This document shows, one piece after another, positions 1 to 12,700 of a stretch of 64,000 nt of DNA. The notes under the pieces were generated by a model that saw only the letters and a program-made list of their open reading frames with translations, was not told where the DNA came from and did no database searches. The stretch spans positions 124,001-188,000 of the forward strand of contig OZ037927.1 in NCBI GenBank assembly GCA_964035575.1. Reading direction: 5' to 3'. Origin of the DNA: Rhynchopus sp. YZ270_cl-10. Lineage: Eukaryota; Euglenozoa; Diplonemea; Diplonemida; Diplonemidae. Both the position numbers and the translations under genes were made by a program. Numbering within the stretch: the stretch's first letter is position 1; every line of letters starts with the position of its first letter.

Positions 1-421
1 TTGGATGACATGCACCGTTGCCGTAGCATGTCTCTGAAGGGCTGCAGTTGCAGCTTGGGCCTGTCCAATCATCCGAACAAAGGCAGCTTCCATCCTGCTC
101 GCATGTCCCGTGGCCACTGCAGTTGCGTGCATCCTCGCAGCTGATCGTGCACCCAGGACCAACCCAACCTGGGGTGCAGATGCACTCGGAATTCTCACAA
201 TGTCCGTTCCCGTTGCATGTGACGGAAGGACTGCAGTCACAGTCGTCTCCTTTCCAGTCACCTTGACACCAGCACTCTGATCTGCTATGCCTGATCTTAT
301 TAAAGTGCCAACAATACTGCTTCGGTGGACACTCCGCGTCTGTGTAACACCCCGTGTGGACCATAGACTGAGACTGAGCTGTCCACAGCACCGCCAAACC
401 CACAAGGGTGCGCAACATCAT
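1..421 (-). CDS. EGF-repeat secreted protein, 5' part (runs off left edge)
   Basis: An uninterrupted reading frame enters from the left edge and starts at an ATG at 421 (a second in-frame ATG follows at once at 418). The first ~19 residues (MMLRTLVGLAVLWTAQSQS) form a clean signal peptide. The remaining ~120 residues are Cys-rich with at least three EGF/tenascin-like units, seen as repeats of the type C-x-GNGxC...CxCxxGWxGxxC (for example CNGNGHC, CICTPGWVGPGC, CSGHGTC, CLCSDDWTGPSC). EGF units of this kind are usually extracellular adhesion or binding modules. There is no stop in the visible part, so length, membrane anchor and C-terminal domains are unknown. It lies on the same strand as the giant genes but is separated from them by over 3 kb of non-coding DNA. 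The EGF assignment is strong; the role is not known. Confidence 0.85.
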   Translation of the reverse strand, partial: MMLRTLVGLAVLWTAQSQSMVHTGCYTDAECPPKQYCWHFNKIRHSRSECWCQGDWKGDDCDCSPSVTCNGNGHCENSECICTPGWVGPGCTISCEDARNCSGHGTCEQDGSCLCSDDWTGPSCNCSPSETCYGNGACHP

Positions 422-1670
422 TGTGAAGAAAAAAGAGCTAAATCTGTGATGTGAAGGGTTTTGGTTGTTTGATTTCGTTGCTACTTCTTTTTGTTTTGCT
501 GTTTGCCCGTTTGTATGCCCAGAGACCTCTGTGGTGGGCACAAACATGGTGGGGACAAGAGGGAAGGGACTCACAATATACAAAAACCCTCGCTATTTTA
601 TCGTGTGTGAAGTATTTCTTTCTGGCTTTGTGTGGGCAGCAGCGTTCTTTCCGAGGATATGAACTTAACTGTTTTGAAACGAGTCACAAAACAAAAACCA
701 AATGACCTCTGCTTACTTAAAGAACTCACTAACACTCAAAACGCAAAGTGCATCGCACAAAAAAAAACTCTTTTGCTTATCTGTTCAATCGGGGTGTTCC
801 ACCCACAGGCAAACACCTCCTGGATAAAGAACATTCACTCAAACCATTTCCCGCAAAGAGAAAGTCCTGTGTGTGCGGCCAGGACAACCGCAAGCATAAG
901 CAAAATGAGGGTGGCGATTGAACAAACAAACCACACACATAAGAAAGAGAAACATTTTGCCGAAGAGACTGATTGACCTGAAGACACTCAGTGAGCCTCA
1001 GGCTTTGGTCACCAAAAAAAAACAAACAAAAAACAACAACAGGGGAGGGAGGAGCAGCTGAGCTTATTGGGAATGAAATAATCAGGTGGGGGAGGATGCA
1101 CACCCCCTTTGTTGACTGTGGTTGATCATATTTTCGCCTCACTTCCGCCTACAGAGTCGCAATGCCAGGAGCACTGCATTCTAGGGAAGTGTGAGCGGTG
1201 TTGACGCAGAGACGCACAGCAACAAAAAAAAGGGGTTTTTTGCAGATTCGAAGGCCTTATAGGCACTACACGTAGAGGCGTACATTGTATTTTATTTTTA
1301 GCTCGGCCGCACCATCTAAAGAAAAAGATAAAATCGAAGGTGAGAATAATCTCTGAGACTCAGCAGAGAGGTGACATTGATAACAACAAATTGATAAAGG
1401 CAAAGGGGGGAGGGTGTGAATGATAAAAAAATATGAAACACAAACAGAAAAATATGAGCCCGGATTGTGCGACAGCAGCAACACCAACCACATGACAATG
1501 TGCCACAATTTGTCTCGGCTGCAATGCAGAGCCAACAAACCAGATGCCATGGGGTTTCCCTCTGAACACACTCCTTCAATCCAAATCTCATGACTCTGTG
1601 CGCAAGAACGGGGTTGGGGTGGATGAGAGGGGCGGAAAGGGAGGAAGAACAGATGCACGCTACCGATGAC
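422..1670. other. AT-rich intergenic stretch, no convincing gene
   Basis: Upstream flank of the EGF-like gene. Short open frames exist on both strands but are low-complexity and match nothing I recognise. The only structured item is a weak instance, at about 992-1022, of the hairpin plus GTCACCAAAAA motif found elsewhere in the window. Confidence 0.6.
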
Positions 1671-1780
1671 ACACAAAACAAACACAGGCCGTATTTTCTC
1701 CGTTCCGACCGCGTCCTGCACTTTGACAAGGACGTGTCTTGGTTGGGAGTGTCAGCTCTTTGTTGTTGTGCATCAGAGAC
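1671..1780. repeat. ~110-bp direct repeat, copy 1
   Basis: About 110 bp beginning near ACACAAAACAAACACAGG and ending at GTGCATCAGAGAC recur almost unchanged at 3389-3501 in the same orientation (differences include G to A in CCGCGTCC and a few inserted bases near the end). The two copies bracket a 1.6-kb stretch that contains a TIR element. One copy lies about 250 bp beyond the stop of giant gene 1. Confidence 0.85.
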
Positions 1781-2059
1781 TTTAAATAACCCAACCTCTG
1801 CACAATTCCGGGGGCAACAAAAAACAAACGCAAAAACCTTCACGTACACGAGTTCTGTTGATTATAAAAAATGGGGGGTAAAAAGTGTGAAATATAACAA
1901 ATGGGGAGAAAAGGTTGTTGAAAAATTAGATTCATTGAAAAATATATAAAAAACTCCGCTCGAAATTGCGCAAGATTGAACTGAGAGAAAGAAGAACTAA
2001 CCCTCATAGTGATACAGGACGGGGAGGAGTAAGGGTACGAGAACCGTGCTCCAGGGCTA

Positions 2060-3350
2060 TTTTTTGAGAGGAGCAGGCAGGGCTATTTCTAAATATGGGG
2101 GGTCCAGAAGGTGCGGGTCCAAAATCCAATCTGGGACACAAATTTTTTGGCACATTTATTTTGTGCCAAAAACGTACTCATTTGCATTTTTGGGATTCAC
2201 CCGTGCAGTGGTGGGGTCAATCTCGAAAATTGGACAATTTTTTGACCACTTAAATTTTGGGAAATAGTGAGAGCCTGGCCCAAAATTTTCCTCAAAATCT
2301 GTGTATTGACCCTTCTGTGAAGGAGGGAGATTGTGGAAAATGCATTTTTGGAATCCGCCCATGCAGTGGTGGGGTCAATTTGCTGAAATGGACAAGTTCT
2401 GGGTTATGGTTAAAATGAGTGTACGGTAAAGAGGGCCAAGGAGAAGTCAAAGAAGTCCAAATGGGGTGTCCCCAACCCCGGTGAAATCCGGGCGAAATCG
2501 GGTGAAATCGGGCAAAAACAGGGTTTTTTGGCTTCTGTGAGGGTTTGGCCCAGTAAAACACCCAGAAACCGCGCTTTTCGAGATTTCCGGGCTGGGTCTG
2601 GGTAAAATAAAAAAAAAAATCGGTCACTTTCGTTGAGCAGAACCCCTTTAGGTGACTCACAGTACACAGTACACAGTACACAGTTTGGGTGGGTATTGGC
2701 ACAAACCATTGTACGTACACGTGCCAATAACGTTCAACCCGCTTCCAGGCTGTTTCCTAATTCTGGGAATTTTCCGGAAAATTCCGACATCTGGAAGCAA
2801 ATATTTTCCCTGAAAAAAAGTGGGCTCCAAAACATGCCGCGATTGGCATTTTCGGAATCCGTCCGCGCTGTGGTGGGGTCACTTTGCAGTTCTTGGTTTT
2901 GGCCAAACCCCGCCCAAGCCCCCAACCCCAACCCAAAAAAAGGAATTTTTGAAATCCGGGTGAAATCGGGTGAAATCGGGCGAAATCGGGTGAAATTGGG
3001 TTCAGGTGGGCACAGGTGGGCCCAGGGGGGCTCTAGGGGGGCGATTGTGGGCTGGTCGCGGGACACCACACCAAATGTAACCAGATTTTTTATGAGAACC
3101 CAAAACGCAAAAATGTTCGAAAACGTCTCTATTTGCGTTTTTGGAATCCGTCCGCACTATGGTGGGCCAATTTGCAGAATTGGGCAAGTTCTTGGTTTTT
3201 GTTAAAAGGAGTACAGTGCCAGTGTGATGTTAGTGTAGGGAACAAGTTTTCAAAGAAACCCCCTCATAGCCCATGCAAATTTTTTGGCAACTTTCATTTT
3301 CCAAAAATCAGGGACAGGAAATAGCCCTGGCCCTGCTCCTCTCAAAAAAA
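2060..3350. mobile_element. 1.29-kb terminal-inverted-repeat element, non-autonomous
   Basis: Imperfect terminal inverted repeats of about 30 bp lie at 2060-2089 and 3320-3349: left end TTTTTTGAGAGGAGCAGG then CAGGGCTATTTC, right end the reverse complement with a 3-bp difference. No transposase-like frame is present. Inside are four diverged copies of a ~50-bp motif (TTTTGGAATCCGYCCGC then TGGTGGGGTCAATTTGC) near 2176, 2340, 2845 and 3128, two GTGAAATCGGG mini-arrays (2489-2515, 2957-3000) and a short ACACAGT microsatellite near 2662. It is probably a MITE-like DNA element; the superfamily cannot be assigned and no clear target-site duplication was found. Confidence 0.6.
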
Positions 3351-3388
3351 ATACATAAAAAGCAAATGCAACGAATGCCAGAGGCTGA

Positions 3389-3501
3389 CACAAAACAAAC
3401 ACAGGCCGTATTTTCTCCGTTCCGACCGCATCCTGCACTTTGACAAGGACGTGTCTTGGTTGGGAGTGTCAGCTCTTTCTTTGTCGTTGTGCATCAGAGA
3501 C
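3389..3501. repeat. ~110-bp direct repeat, copy 2
   Basis: Partner of 1671-1780, same orientation. It shares the core GACAAGGACGTGTCTTGGTT and the ending GCATCAGAGAC. The remainder, 3502-3756, is the presumed 3' flank of giant gene 1 and contains nothing else that I recognise. Confidence 0.85.
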
Positions 3502-3756
3502 AACTAGCAAATGTACACTTAACCGTTTAAACTAAAAACCCCCAGTAGTTTCGGGAGGCAAAAAAAACAAAAAAACAAAACACAAAATCCACAAATCTCG
3601 TTGCCCGAAACAGGAAAAAACGACGAATGGCAGGAAACGTGTGAGGCATTGCAAACCCTCGGCAACAACAAACCCCTCCACGGAGGAAAGGGTCATTTGC
3701 ATTGTGAAGACCCGACACTACCTTTCCCACCATCCGCCGACCACGATTCAAGCAGA

Positions 3757-6700
3757 TCACGGCAACGGCACGAACGCTGTGCGCTTCATCACATATCCTC
3801 CGTGCATCACATCACTCCCAAAGTCTGGGGAGTCAAACGCAGACGCAGATGTGTAGAACCCGCAAATTGCGTCTGCGTTTGCGTACTCCTGGTAGAAGTA
3901 TCCGTAGCACGTATCCTGCATGTTCTCGCAGGTGTTCTTGCAGTGCTGCATCACCGTCCCAGGGAAGACAGGCACGCCGGCAGTCTGCACCTGCACTTTG
4001 TCAACAAAGCCTGTGCCGATAATCGAGCTTGTGCAGAAGAACTGGATCCACCCATCTGCAGTGCTGGGGACCTGCGTCAAGGGGCAGAACTGTGCTGTGG
4101 GCGTCGCCACCTTCCGCATCACCGTCCCAACGGCATGGGTCTTCTGCAGGTCAGGCTCCAGGAAGGTCCCGGTCTCGTAGAACCCGCAGATCTCGTTCGC
4201 AGAGTGCATTTGGTAGAAGAACCCCACGCACCCCATGAGGAGGTCGCAGTGCTCTTGGCAGTACGCTACAGGGCCTGCTGCGCCGTAGGAAGGGAGCCCG
4301 GTGTCTTGGTCTACCAGCGTAATACCTGCGAACGTCGTCGTGCCTAAGATGTAGGTCGCGCATGTGTACTCGACCCAGCCGTTCACAGCTGCCTGTGGTG
4401 TTGGCACGCACGGTGTGGGTGCCGGTAATGGTGTCGGTGGCAGTGGCGTGGGTGGTGGTATAGCAGGAACAACAGGCACGAACGCTGGACGCTTCATCAC
4501 AAATCCATTTGTCTGAGTGCCGAACACAGGGTTGTCGAACACATCCGAACGTGTGTAGTACCCACAAATCTCGTTGCCGTTCGCGAAGTACTGGTGGAAG
4601 AACCCGTAGCACGGAACGTCCATGTTCTCACACTCGCTTTTGCAGTGCGCCATTGCCGTACCGGTGTAGACAGGTTCGCCTGCTGTCGCGATAACAAACT
4701 GTCGGGACTGCGTTCCAGTAATGAAGTTCGTGCAGTCGTATTCAACCCACCCATCAGCAGTGGCAGGAAGCTCATTTCCGGTGCACGGTACGGGTGTGAC
4801 AGAAGCCGGCTCGGGAGTCGGGCTTGCAGTGGGACAGGCAGCGGAGACGTCACATACAGCATTGGCCACAAACAGGTTGCAGTGGAAACGTGTGGTGGCA
4901 AGCTCAAGCCTGGCACCTGCAGACACAACCTGCCCAAACACCTCAGAGTCAACAATGCTCACAGACACATAGCTGTCCTGTGTCAGGAGTGTGCCGGGCA
5001 GCGACACGTTCACAAGGTTCAGGTGGTTGCTGTGGTGGCCGTACTGCAGGCTTGCGAAGGTGTGGTGGAGGTGTGTCCAGGCAAGGTGGTGCCACGGGTA
5101 CGTGTGCCAGCTGTGGTGGTAGCAGTCTGCGTGCTTGTTGCCGCTGCACAACTGCTTCATGTTGAAGAGCACAAAGTCAGGTCCCAGGCTCTCCCCCTCA
5201 AACAGCGTGTCACGCAGCGTGTCCTCGTCCCTACTCATGCCTTCGTACACAACGTTCACAAACACAAACCCGCCTGCACGCACACGCATGAAGGGCTTCT
5301 GCACAGGTGTGTCCTTCCCGACCCCGTGCTCCCACCACGGCTTTCCGTCCCACCACGACCGCCGCTCCACCTCCTGCTTCACCAGCCACGTGTCCAGATC
5401 AATTGTGAAGAAGTTGTACACCTGTCCCTCCCCCACCAGCGTCAGGTTGTCAGCATCATCCACAACTGCCTCCGCAAGAGGCGCAGTCGTGTTCGCCACA
5501 ACACTGCACGACGTCGTCAGCTCAGGGCGCACACACTCCACAAGCTTCGGCCCCGTGCACAGGTTCTCGGGAAGCATCAGCAGTGAGTCTGAGAACTCAG
5601 CAAGCTCTGCCCCCACGTCCGTGAGGTCCACCACTGCAGCACCGCACTGCTCCGTCGCGTTGTCTGCAAGTGTCGCGTCCTCGGGACGAGCAGCTGTCGC
5701 AGGTCCGAACACAGACCGCCACAGCGTAACGCCACCCTGTGTCCCCAGAGCACCGTTCCCGGCAGCCACATCCACAGCGGACACATCACCGACAGAGAAC
5801 ACCTTGAACCCAGACACGTGCCCCATCACACCCGTGTTTTCCTCGTCACCACCACCACGACGCGGGTGCTCAATGCGGATCGTCTGCCTCCAGCTGTCCG
5901 CAGACCCACACCTGTCCTCTGTCGTCCACGTGCGCTCCACCACTGCAAGCCCGTCCGTGCAGCCCGCAGCACCCGCAGCGCTGAAGGCCACCGTGTCGGC
6001 AAAGGTCAGGTTGATGCGGTACGACGTCAGGTTCAGTGCCGCCATGTCTGCGTGCGTCGCCACGTCCACAACCGTCGGCACACCGGCCACAGACGGCCCG
6101 TAGTCGTTCAGGAACGCCACCGCCACCTCCGCTGCCGGCGTCGAGGCAAACTGCGGTGCAAACACGTCGTGCACGGTGATCACCTGCACACGCTCACGTG
6201 TCAGGCTTGCAGGGTAGTCGTCCCCTGTCCCGCAGTCCTGGTAGTGTGGCTGCACCTTCCAGACCCTGTTGATCTTCCACACACCGCACGCCACCAGCAC
6301 CGGTGCCTCGTCACGATGCCAGATGTGGAACGGTGTTGCGCAGTACGCCTCCCCTGTCGGGTACCCAAGGCCACCCGCCACGTCGTACGCGTCAAGCGTG
6401 CTGTTCGTGTACGTCGTTGCATTCGGCGGGAAGGTCGCAAACTCAGGGCGCACCTGGTGCACAGCCACAACGTCCGCACCCATGTGTGCCGAGAGAAGCC
6501 TGCACCCGTGCGCATCCCACACGTCGCACGCAGGCTCCTCCGACTGCTGCAGGCCGTCCAGCGCGTCGTACGCACCTGCCGTCGACACAAGCTTCCCTGC
6601 ATGACACACAGAAGGGAGCTGGTCCACACCTGCCGCGTAGGCGAGCAGCCCCGCCCCAGCGTCCCACACCTGTGTCGAGGTCAGCGCTGCCGGCGGGTGC

Positions 6701-9700
6701 TGCAGCATCACCTCCTGTGTGAAGGTCGCCTCGTTCCCGCAGCGGTCGCCCGCCGTCCACGTGCGGTGCAGTGTCGCCAGCCCACGCTCCCGGCACGTCC
6801 CCTCCACAGCAGCGTGCATCCACGGCCGCACCACAGTGTCCTCCGAGGTCAGGTACGTCGGGTGCGACACCCCGATCCCAAGCGCCACCATGTCTGCGTG
6901 CGGTGTCTCTGCTGCACGTGGCACAGGGTGTGCCGCACGCCAGTTCTCAAAGAACGGCACCACCACAGCTGCGTCAGGTGTGTGCGTCCACACGGGTGCC
7001 TCCAGATCCTCCACGTGGATGTGCTGCACGTGCGTCAGCGGCACACACCCGGCTGGCGTTGGCACACCAGTTGGTGCCAAGGTCCATTCTCGCCGCACTG
7101 TCCAGTGCCCGCATGTAGCATCATTTGCGCTTGCTGTGTCCGCGTAGCTTACCACAAGAGGTGTAGCACATGCAGCTGCCACCGCTGCACCCCCGGTGCT
7201 TGCAGGCGCAAGAGGGCTCGTTGTCGTCACCGTCACGTCAGCCGGCGCATGCGAGAAGCGAGGCACCACCGTCACCAGCTGCGACACGACGCTGCTCCCC
7301 ACACCCTCGCACGCAGCACGGTGGAAGGCCTGCCACGAGACTGTCTCGTAACGCGACCCGCACAGGCTTGGCACCAGCGGGTCTGGGTTCGATGTTGCTG
7401 CTGTTCCCACAATACGCACCGTCACAGGCCCGCACACATCTACCATCGAGGTCACATGCGGCTTCGTGTGCACCTGCGTCTCCCCACACCCAAACGTCTG
7501 CGGCACGGCAGGGCCCAGCTCAGGCTCAGGGAACACAATCGTGACACGCTGCGTCAACACCACTGCAGGGAGGCTGGGTGTGCACTGCGGCGCTGCCACC
7601 GTCCACGTGCGCGTCAGTGGGCCCACGACGGGGTCGTCCAGCACGTCTGTGTGCGACAGGTCGTATGTGTACCGCAGCCCCTTTGCTGCCTGCGCAGCAG
7701 TGTACACAGGCTGCACAGCCGCAAGCAGGTCGGGTGCTGCGAACTGCACAGTCGGCACCACCCTGTGGTCGTAGAGCAGCGTCACGCTCGGCACCACCAC
7801 CGCAGGGCTGAACCACGCCACGTCGTTTGCCACAACCACCTCCTGCGTGAAGCGCAGCACTGCCGGTGCACGGCAGTGGCCACCCTCCGATGTCGTCAGC
7901 ACTGCAGACCACGTCCGTGTGTACCGCCACTCGCACGTCCCAGGCACCAGTGTTGCGGCCGACTCCTCCATCGCCACCCTGTACGCCAGTGTCCTGCGGT
8001 ACGCACCCACCGCCACGTGTGTGTGTGTTGCCGGTGCTCCCGCCGCCACATCCACAAACGACGCCATTGTGAAGTCGACCCTCTGTGCCGGTGTCGATGC
8101 CCACCCCGTTGCGTCCGTGTACGCAGGACCCACAACCACAAACTGCTCCACAGACGCCGTCTGCCCACATGTGTCCGACACAGTCCACTCCACACGCAGG
8201 TACACAGACCCACACGTCGGCTGCCCTGCCACCGCAAACGCAGGTACCTCGTCCACTGTGTGTGTCTTTGTGACAGACCCACACCTTGCAACGTCGTGCG
8301 ACACCACAAGCTTCGCCTCCGTCGCCGCCACAAAGGACGCAATCGACGCATCCCCACTCAGCTCGTCGGGTGTGCCCGCCGTCACAATGGTGACTGTGTC
8401 GGTGGCGGACACCGTCAGCACCTGTGGAGGTGCGGCTTCTATGGCAATCTGCTCCACCTCCGCCGTCGTCTCTGTGAGGATCGTGTCCATGGTGGCCACG
8501 AGTGTTGGGTTACCCGGGGGGATGCTGTCCTTCAGGTCCTGCAGCACTGCCTTCCCCTTGTGCACAACCTCCCACATCTTGTCCGCAATGAGCGACTCTG
8601 CCTCCGTTATGGTGCGCTCCATGTCTGCCCAGTTGTGCAGGTCGAACACGCCACCCACGTGCACCAGCTGGTCTGCGAGGTGCCCCTGGTCCGTCAGCAC
8701 GCGCACTGTCGCCTGGATTCCAAGGTTCTCCGCCGGGCCAAACGCATTGACTGCAGCCGCCACCTCTGCGTCGCGTGAGCTGGACGAAGTAGACGTATGG
8801 TGCATCCCTGTTGTGGCGTACGTCGTCGGCATGCCCTTCGGCGTGAACTGCGCCACGTCTGGGGACATGCTGTTGGCGAGGTCCATCAGGCCACCCGCCT
8901 GTGCATGCGCCTGGTTCGTAGAGTCCTGCATCTGTGTCTTGTGCTCCGCCATCAGCACTGCCGATTCGTACATCTGCTTGTAGCGCCTCGCATCGTCTTG
9001 CATGCACGTGACCCAGCTCCTTGGCCCCGACCCTACGTCGTTCAGCGCTAAGTTGTCCTTATTCGACGCGTGTGTGGCAATTATGTCGAACCAGTCACTC
9101 GAATCTGTCCCGTCGTGCTGGACCAGCTGGCATCCATACACGTAGTCCGTTGTCACACCGTGGCAGAAATCTGCAGGGAAGAGTGGAATGACGTCAGTCG
9201 GCTCGTCCCTCTTCAAGCGCCCGTCATGGATCCCTGTGAAGTACTCGTTCCGCACCTTGCGACTGAAGTCCTTCGACAGCCTCGCTTGGTACTCGGGTGT
9301 GTGCATTGCACGCTCCAGCTCGATGTATTTGTGGTGGTGTGGGTGGTCCTTCATCCTTTGCAAGAACGCATGCGGCTCAGTGTCAAGGTCTGTAACCGCC
9401 TCTCTGAAGTCGTAGATGATCGAGTGCAACGTCTTCTTCGCTATGCGGTCGTCCCTGCACTTGTCAATCTGTGCGGGTGTGTCGTACACCTCCTTCGACC
9501 CGAACAGCCCACTGACGAAGTTCACAACCGCCTTCACCCCATTCACAATACCCTTCCCAACAGCAAGGGCAGCTTTGCCCACAGCCTTCGCCGCCTTGAC
9601 CAGGTTCTCCAGCAGCACAAAGTCAAACGAGAAGCTCAGACCAAACCCACCCCCTCGAGAGGCAGTGGCCGTGCACGCCACGTTCATCACAGGTGTCTTC

Positions 9701-12700
9701 GCTGTCGCTGTGAACGCAACCTTCTGCTCACTCACCGCCACCGACACCGACACACGCGCGAAGTACATAAACGACACGTCCGCCTTCAGGTGCACCTCCC
9801 TCTCCGCCAGTTCGCTCGCCACCACCACATTGTCAATGGACACCACCCCGACCCGGAAGTCGCTGATCGCAACCCTGGCAGACCCTCCCTCAAACGGGAT
9901 GGACACATCGACACGTGGCTTCACGAAGCCAAAGAAGTTCATCTCTGTTGCGATATCAATCCCGTGCGCGTCAATCGTCCCATCGACCGCAGCACTGAGC
10001 GACAGCACCGGCACAGACAGGCTGCCCTTCAGCTTGAAGCTGGGCGCGTCCGTCACCTCGAACATCGCATCCTTGATCTTGAAGATCCCAAGCAGCGTCA
10101 CATCCTGCAGCACTGTCTTCAGGTAGAACCTTGACGCGCCCACCTCAATGTCGAGACCAAGCTTCAGGCCAAAGAAGTAGTTGATCTGCCCCCTCAGCCG
10201 CAAGCCCTCTGATGCTTGGTAGCGCACCAGTGCAAAGCACTCCTCGTTGTTCTGGTCCGGACACACCAGCCCAGGCTTCTCGAGGTACTGAATGCCAAGG
10301 TCACGCAGGACAGACGGCATCGGAAGCGACCGCAGTGCTGTGATCCAGTCCCCAGCCACGTCCCACATCTCCCCCAGCGTCAGCGAGTTGATCTTCAGCT
10401 CCACAAGGTTGTTATGCGGTGCAGACGTGTAGATCTCCAGTCGCCCCTCAGCGCGGATGCACCGTGTGCTTGTCGCCACCGCACAGTTGTCCATGGTCCC
10501 AAGCTCCAGCTTCCCCGCCAGCTTCACCTCGTCCACACGACGTGTCCGCAGCTCCACCTTGATGGCCACAAGCACGTCCGAGACATGCAGAATCGGCACC
10601 CCAAACAGCTTCGTCAGCTTCCCCTGCATCTCCAGCGACCCAGCAAGCAGCACATCCTGTCCACTCATCTCAATCCCAAGCTCCCCGATGATGTACACAA
10701 TCTGCTTCTGTGCCTGCGGCTTGCTGCAGTCGTGGATGCAGATCATCAGCGGCAGGCGTGCCTTCACCCCCACAGCATCGTCCACCCAACCAGCACTGAT
10801 CTCAAGCCCCGTCCCCTCCTTGCTGCGCATCGCAAAGTTGCTGTCCTCGCTGTCCGCCTCCCACCGCAGCACCCCCAGCACCGACACCTTCTTGTTGTTG
10901 TCCAGCGTCCCCTCAAGCGCCAGCGTCGCGTCACCACCAAACAACGGCACACTCATCGGTGTCGTCGTCGCCACAGACACTACCACCCCGCCGTTCTCGA
11001 CCTGCACAGACACCACCGCACCCGACAAACCAAGGTCACCCAATCCAGGGAACACATCAGGGAAGGTGTCCCCTGTGATTGCGGCGTACATCCCCGCCAG
11101 TGTCATGTGTGCCACGTGTCCAGACACGCCCACGGAGAACGTGGCAGGTGGCGGTGTCGTCGTCTTCGCCAGGGTTGCCTGCAGGTTGCTCAGTGTCGGT
11201 GTGTCGGCACCACTGCCACCACGTGCAGGTGTGTACAGTGCACCCACAAGGTCGCGCACCTTGACAGCACCGTCCACGCCGCCTGCCAGCGAGTACCCCT
11301 CCTTCGCGTACTCCCCAGAGATCGTCAGCGTCACTGTGTCCGTCACCTTCAGTTCCCCTGCCGCAGTCAGCGACACGCCACCCCCGCCACGTGGCAACGT
11401 CACCGACAGCGCCAGCGTGTCCACAGTCAGCTCCCCAATCCCCACGTTCGCTGTCGTCCCAACAAAGCTGATCTCCTCAGGTGTGATGGTGATGACCAGG
11501 TCCACCGCAACCCCCTCCAGCGTCGCAGCACCGTGCACAGTCACCCCCTTCGTGCAGCGTGCGTCCGCCTCGAACGTGCACACAGACAGCTCCAGCGTCG
11601 TCAGCGTCAGGTCCGGCATGTCGCTCGGCACTGTGAACACACTCCCGCCAGTCAGCTCCGCACCAAGCGCCACAATGTCCTCAAGCGTGACGTCGCTGAT
11701 CCCTGCCTGCAGGAACACACTCCCGGCCTCGTACTCACCCTCAACCCACAGCGTCACAGAGGACAAGGCCAACGATGCCGACAGCTGCACCACAGCAGGC
11801 ACACCGCCCCCAAGCGAGAACTCCAGGTGCCCACTCTTCAGTACAATCGTGTCCGTCACCGCAAAGTCCGTAACAGTCGCCGCAAAGCTGAAGCGGCTGC
11901 GGTCCATCGACGCATGCACTGCCACCGCTGCACCCCCCGGTGTCACTGCTGTCCCCCACAGGTGCACACCCGACGCACACGACGCACCGCTTGCGAACAC
12001 ATGCCCGTCAGGTGAAGTGCACACCGACATCCCGAGCGACGTGAGCGTCATGTCCGGCATCTCAGCAGGGATGTCCAGCCCCGTGGCAGTGTTCACCTGC
12101 TCACCGAACCACGCACCCACTTCTGCCAGTTGCAGGTCGCATGTTGCCTCACCACGCAGTGCGACGCCGTCTGTCGTCGAGTACGCCCCTGACAGAGAGA
12201 TGTTGCACAGATCCAGCGACACCTGCATCTGTGCTTCTGTGAAAGGGAGGTCGAACGACATCTCCGCCTTCGTCACCGTCACGTCAATGCCGAAGGGGTG
12301 CACCCAGTGCGCAACCTGCACACCGAAGGAGCCACTGCCGTCACCATGTGCCACGCCGTTCACACCCAACGCCACCTCGTCCTCCTGCGCTGTGCCCCAC
12401 CGCAGCATCCCCTGTGCCGTGAACGAGGGACTCACGTCCTTCGTCGTCCCTGCCGTGAACACACCGACACCCACCCACATGTTCTCAAGGAGAAGCGTCA
12501 CGCCGCCGGCAGAGAACAGCGTCAGCGGGCTCGCCAGCGGCACGGGTGCACGGAACCGCAGGTACGTGTCGAAGTTGAGCCCTGCGAGGCTGTACCACCC
12601 CGCCACAGGCGTGGTCACGTCCACTGAGCTCAGGAACTGCGACCCCACATGCGCCGCCAGCCCAGGCACAAAGGCAAACGAGTCCGCAAGCCCTGCCGTG

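Noticed and set aside
777-1142. 121-codon minus-strand frame upstream of the EGF-like gene
   Set aside because: Low complexity, no motif, no paralogue.
1266-1849. Minus-strand frames of 151 and 177 codons
   Set aside because: The only shared peptide (MQDAVGTEKIRPVFVLC, also near 3400) comes from the 110-bp direct repeat; the rest is low-complexity and unconserved.
5818-8778. 986-codon plus-strand open frame (with similar ones at 24081-27854, 38761-41868 and 58999-62793)
   Set aside because: Antisense to the giant genes; composition is dominated by Arg, His and Cys as expected from the reverse of a GC-rich gene, and it has no domain signature.
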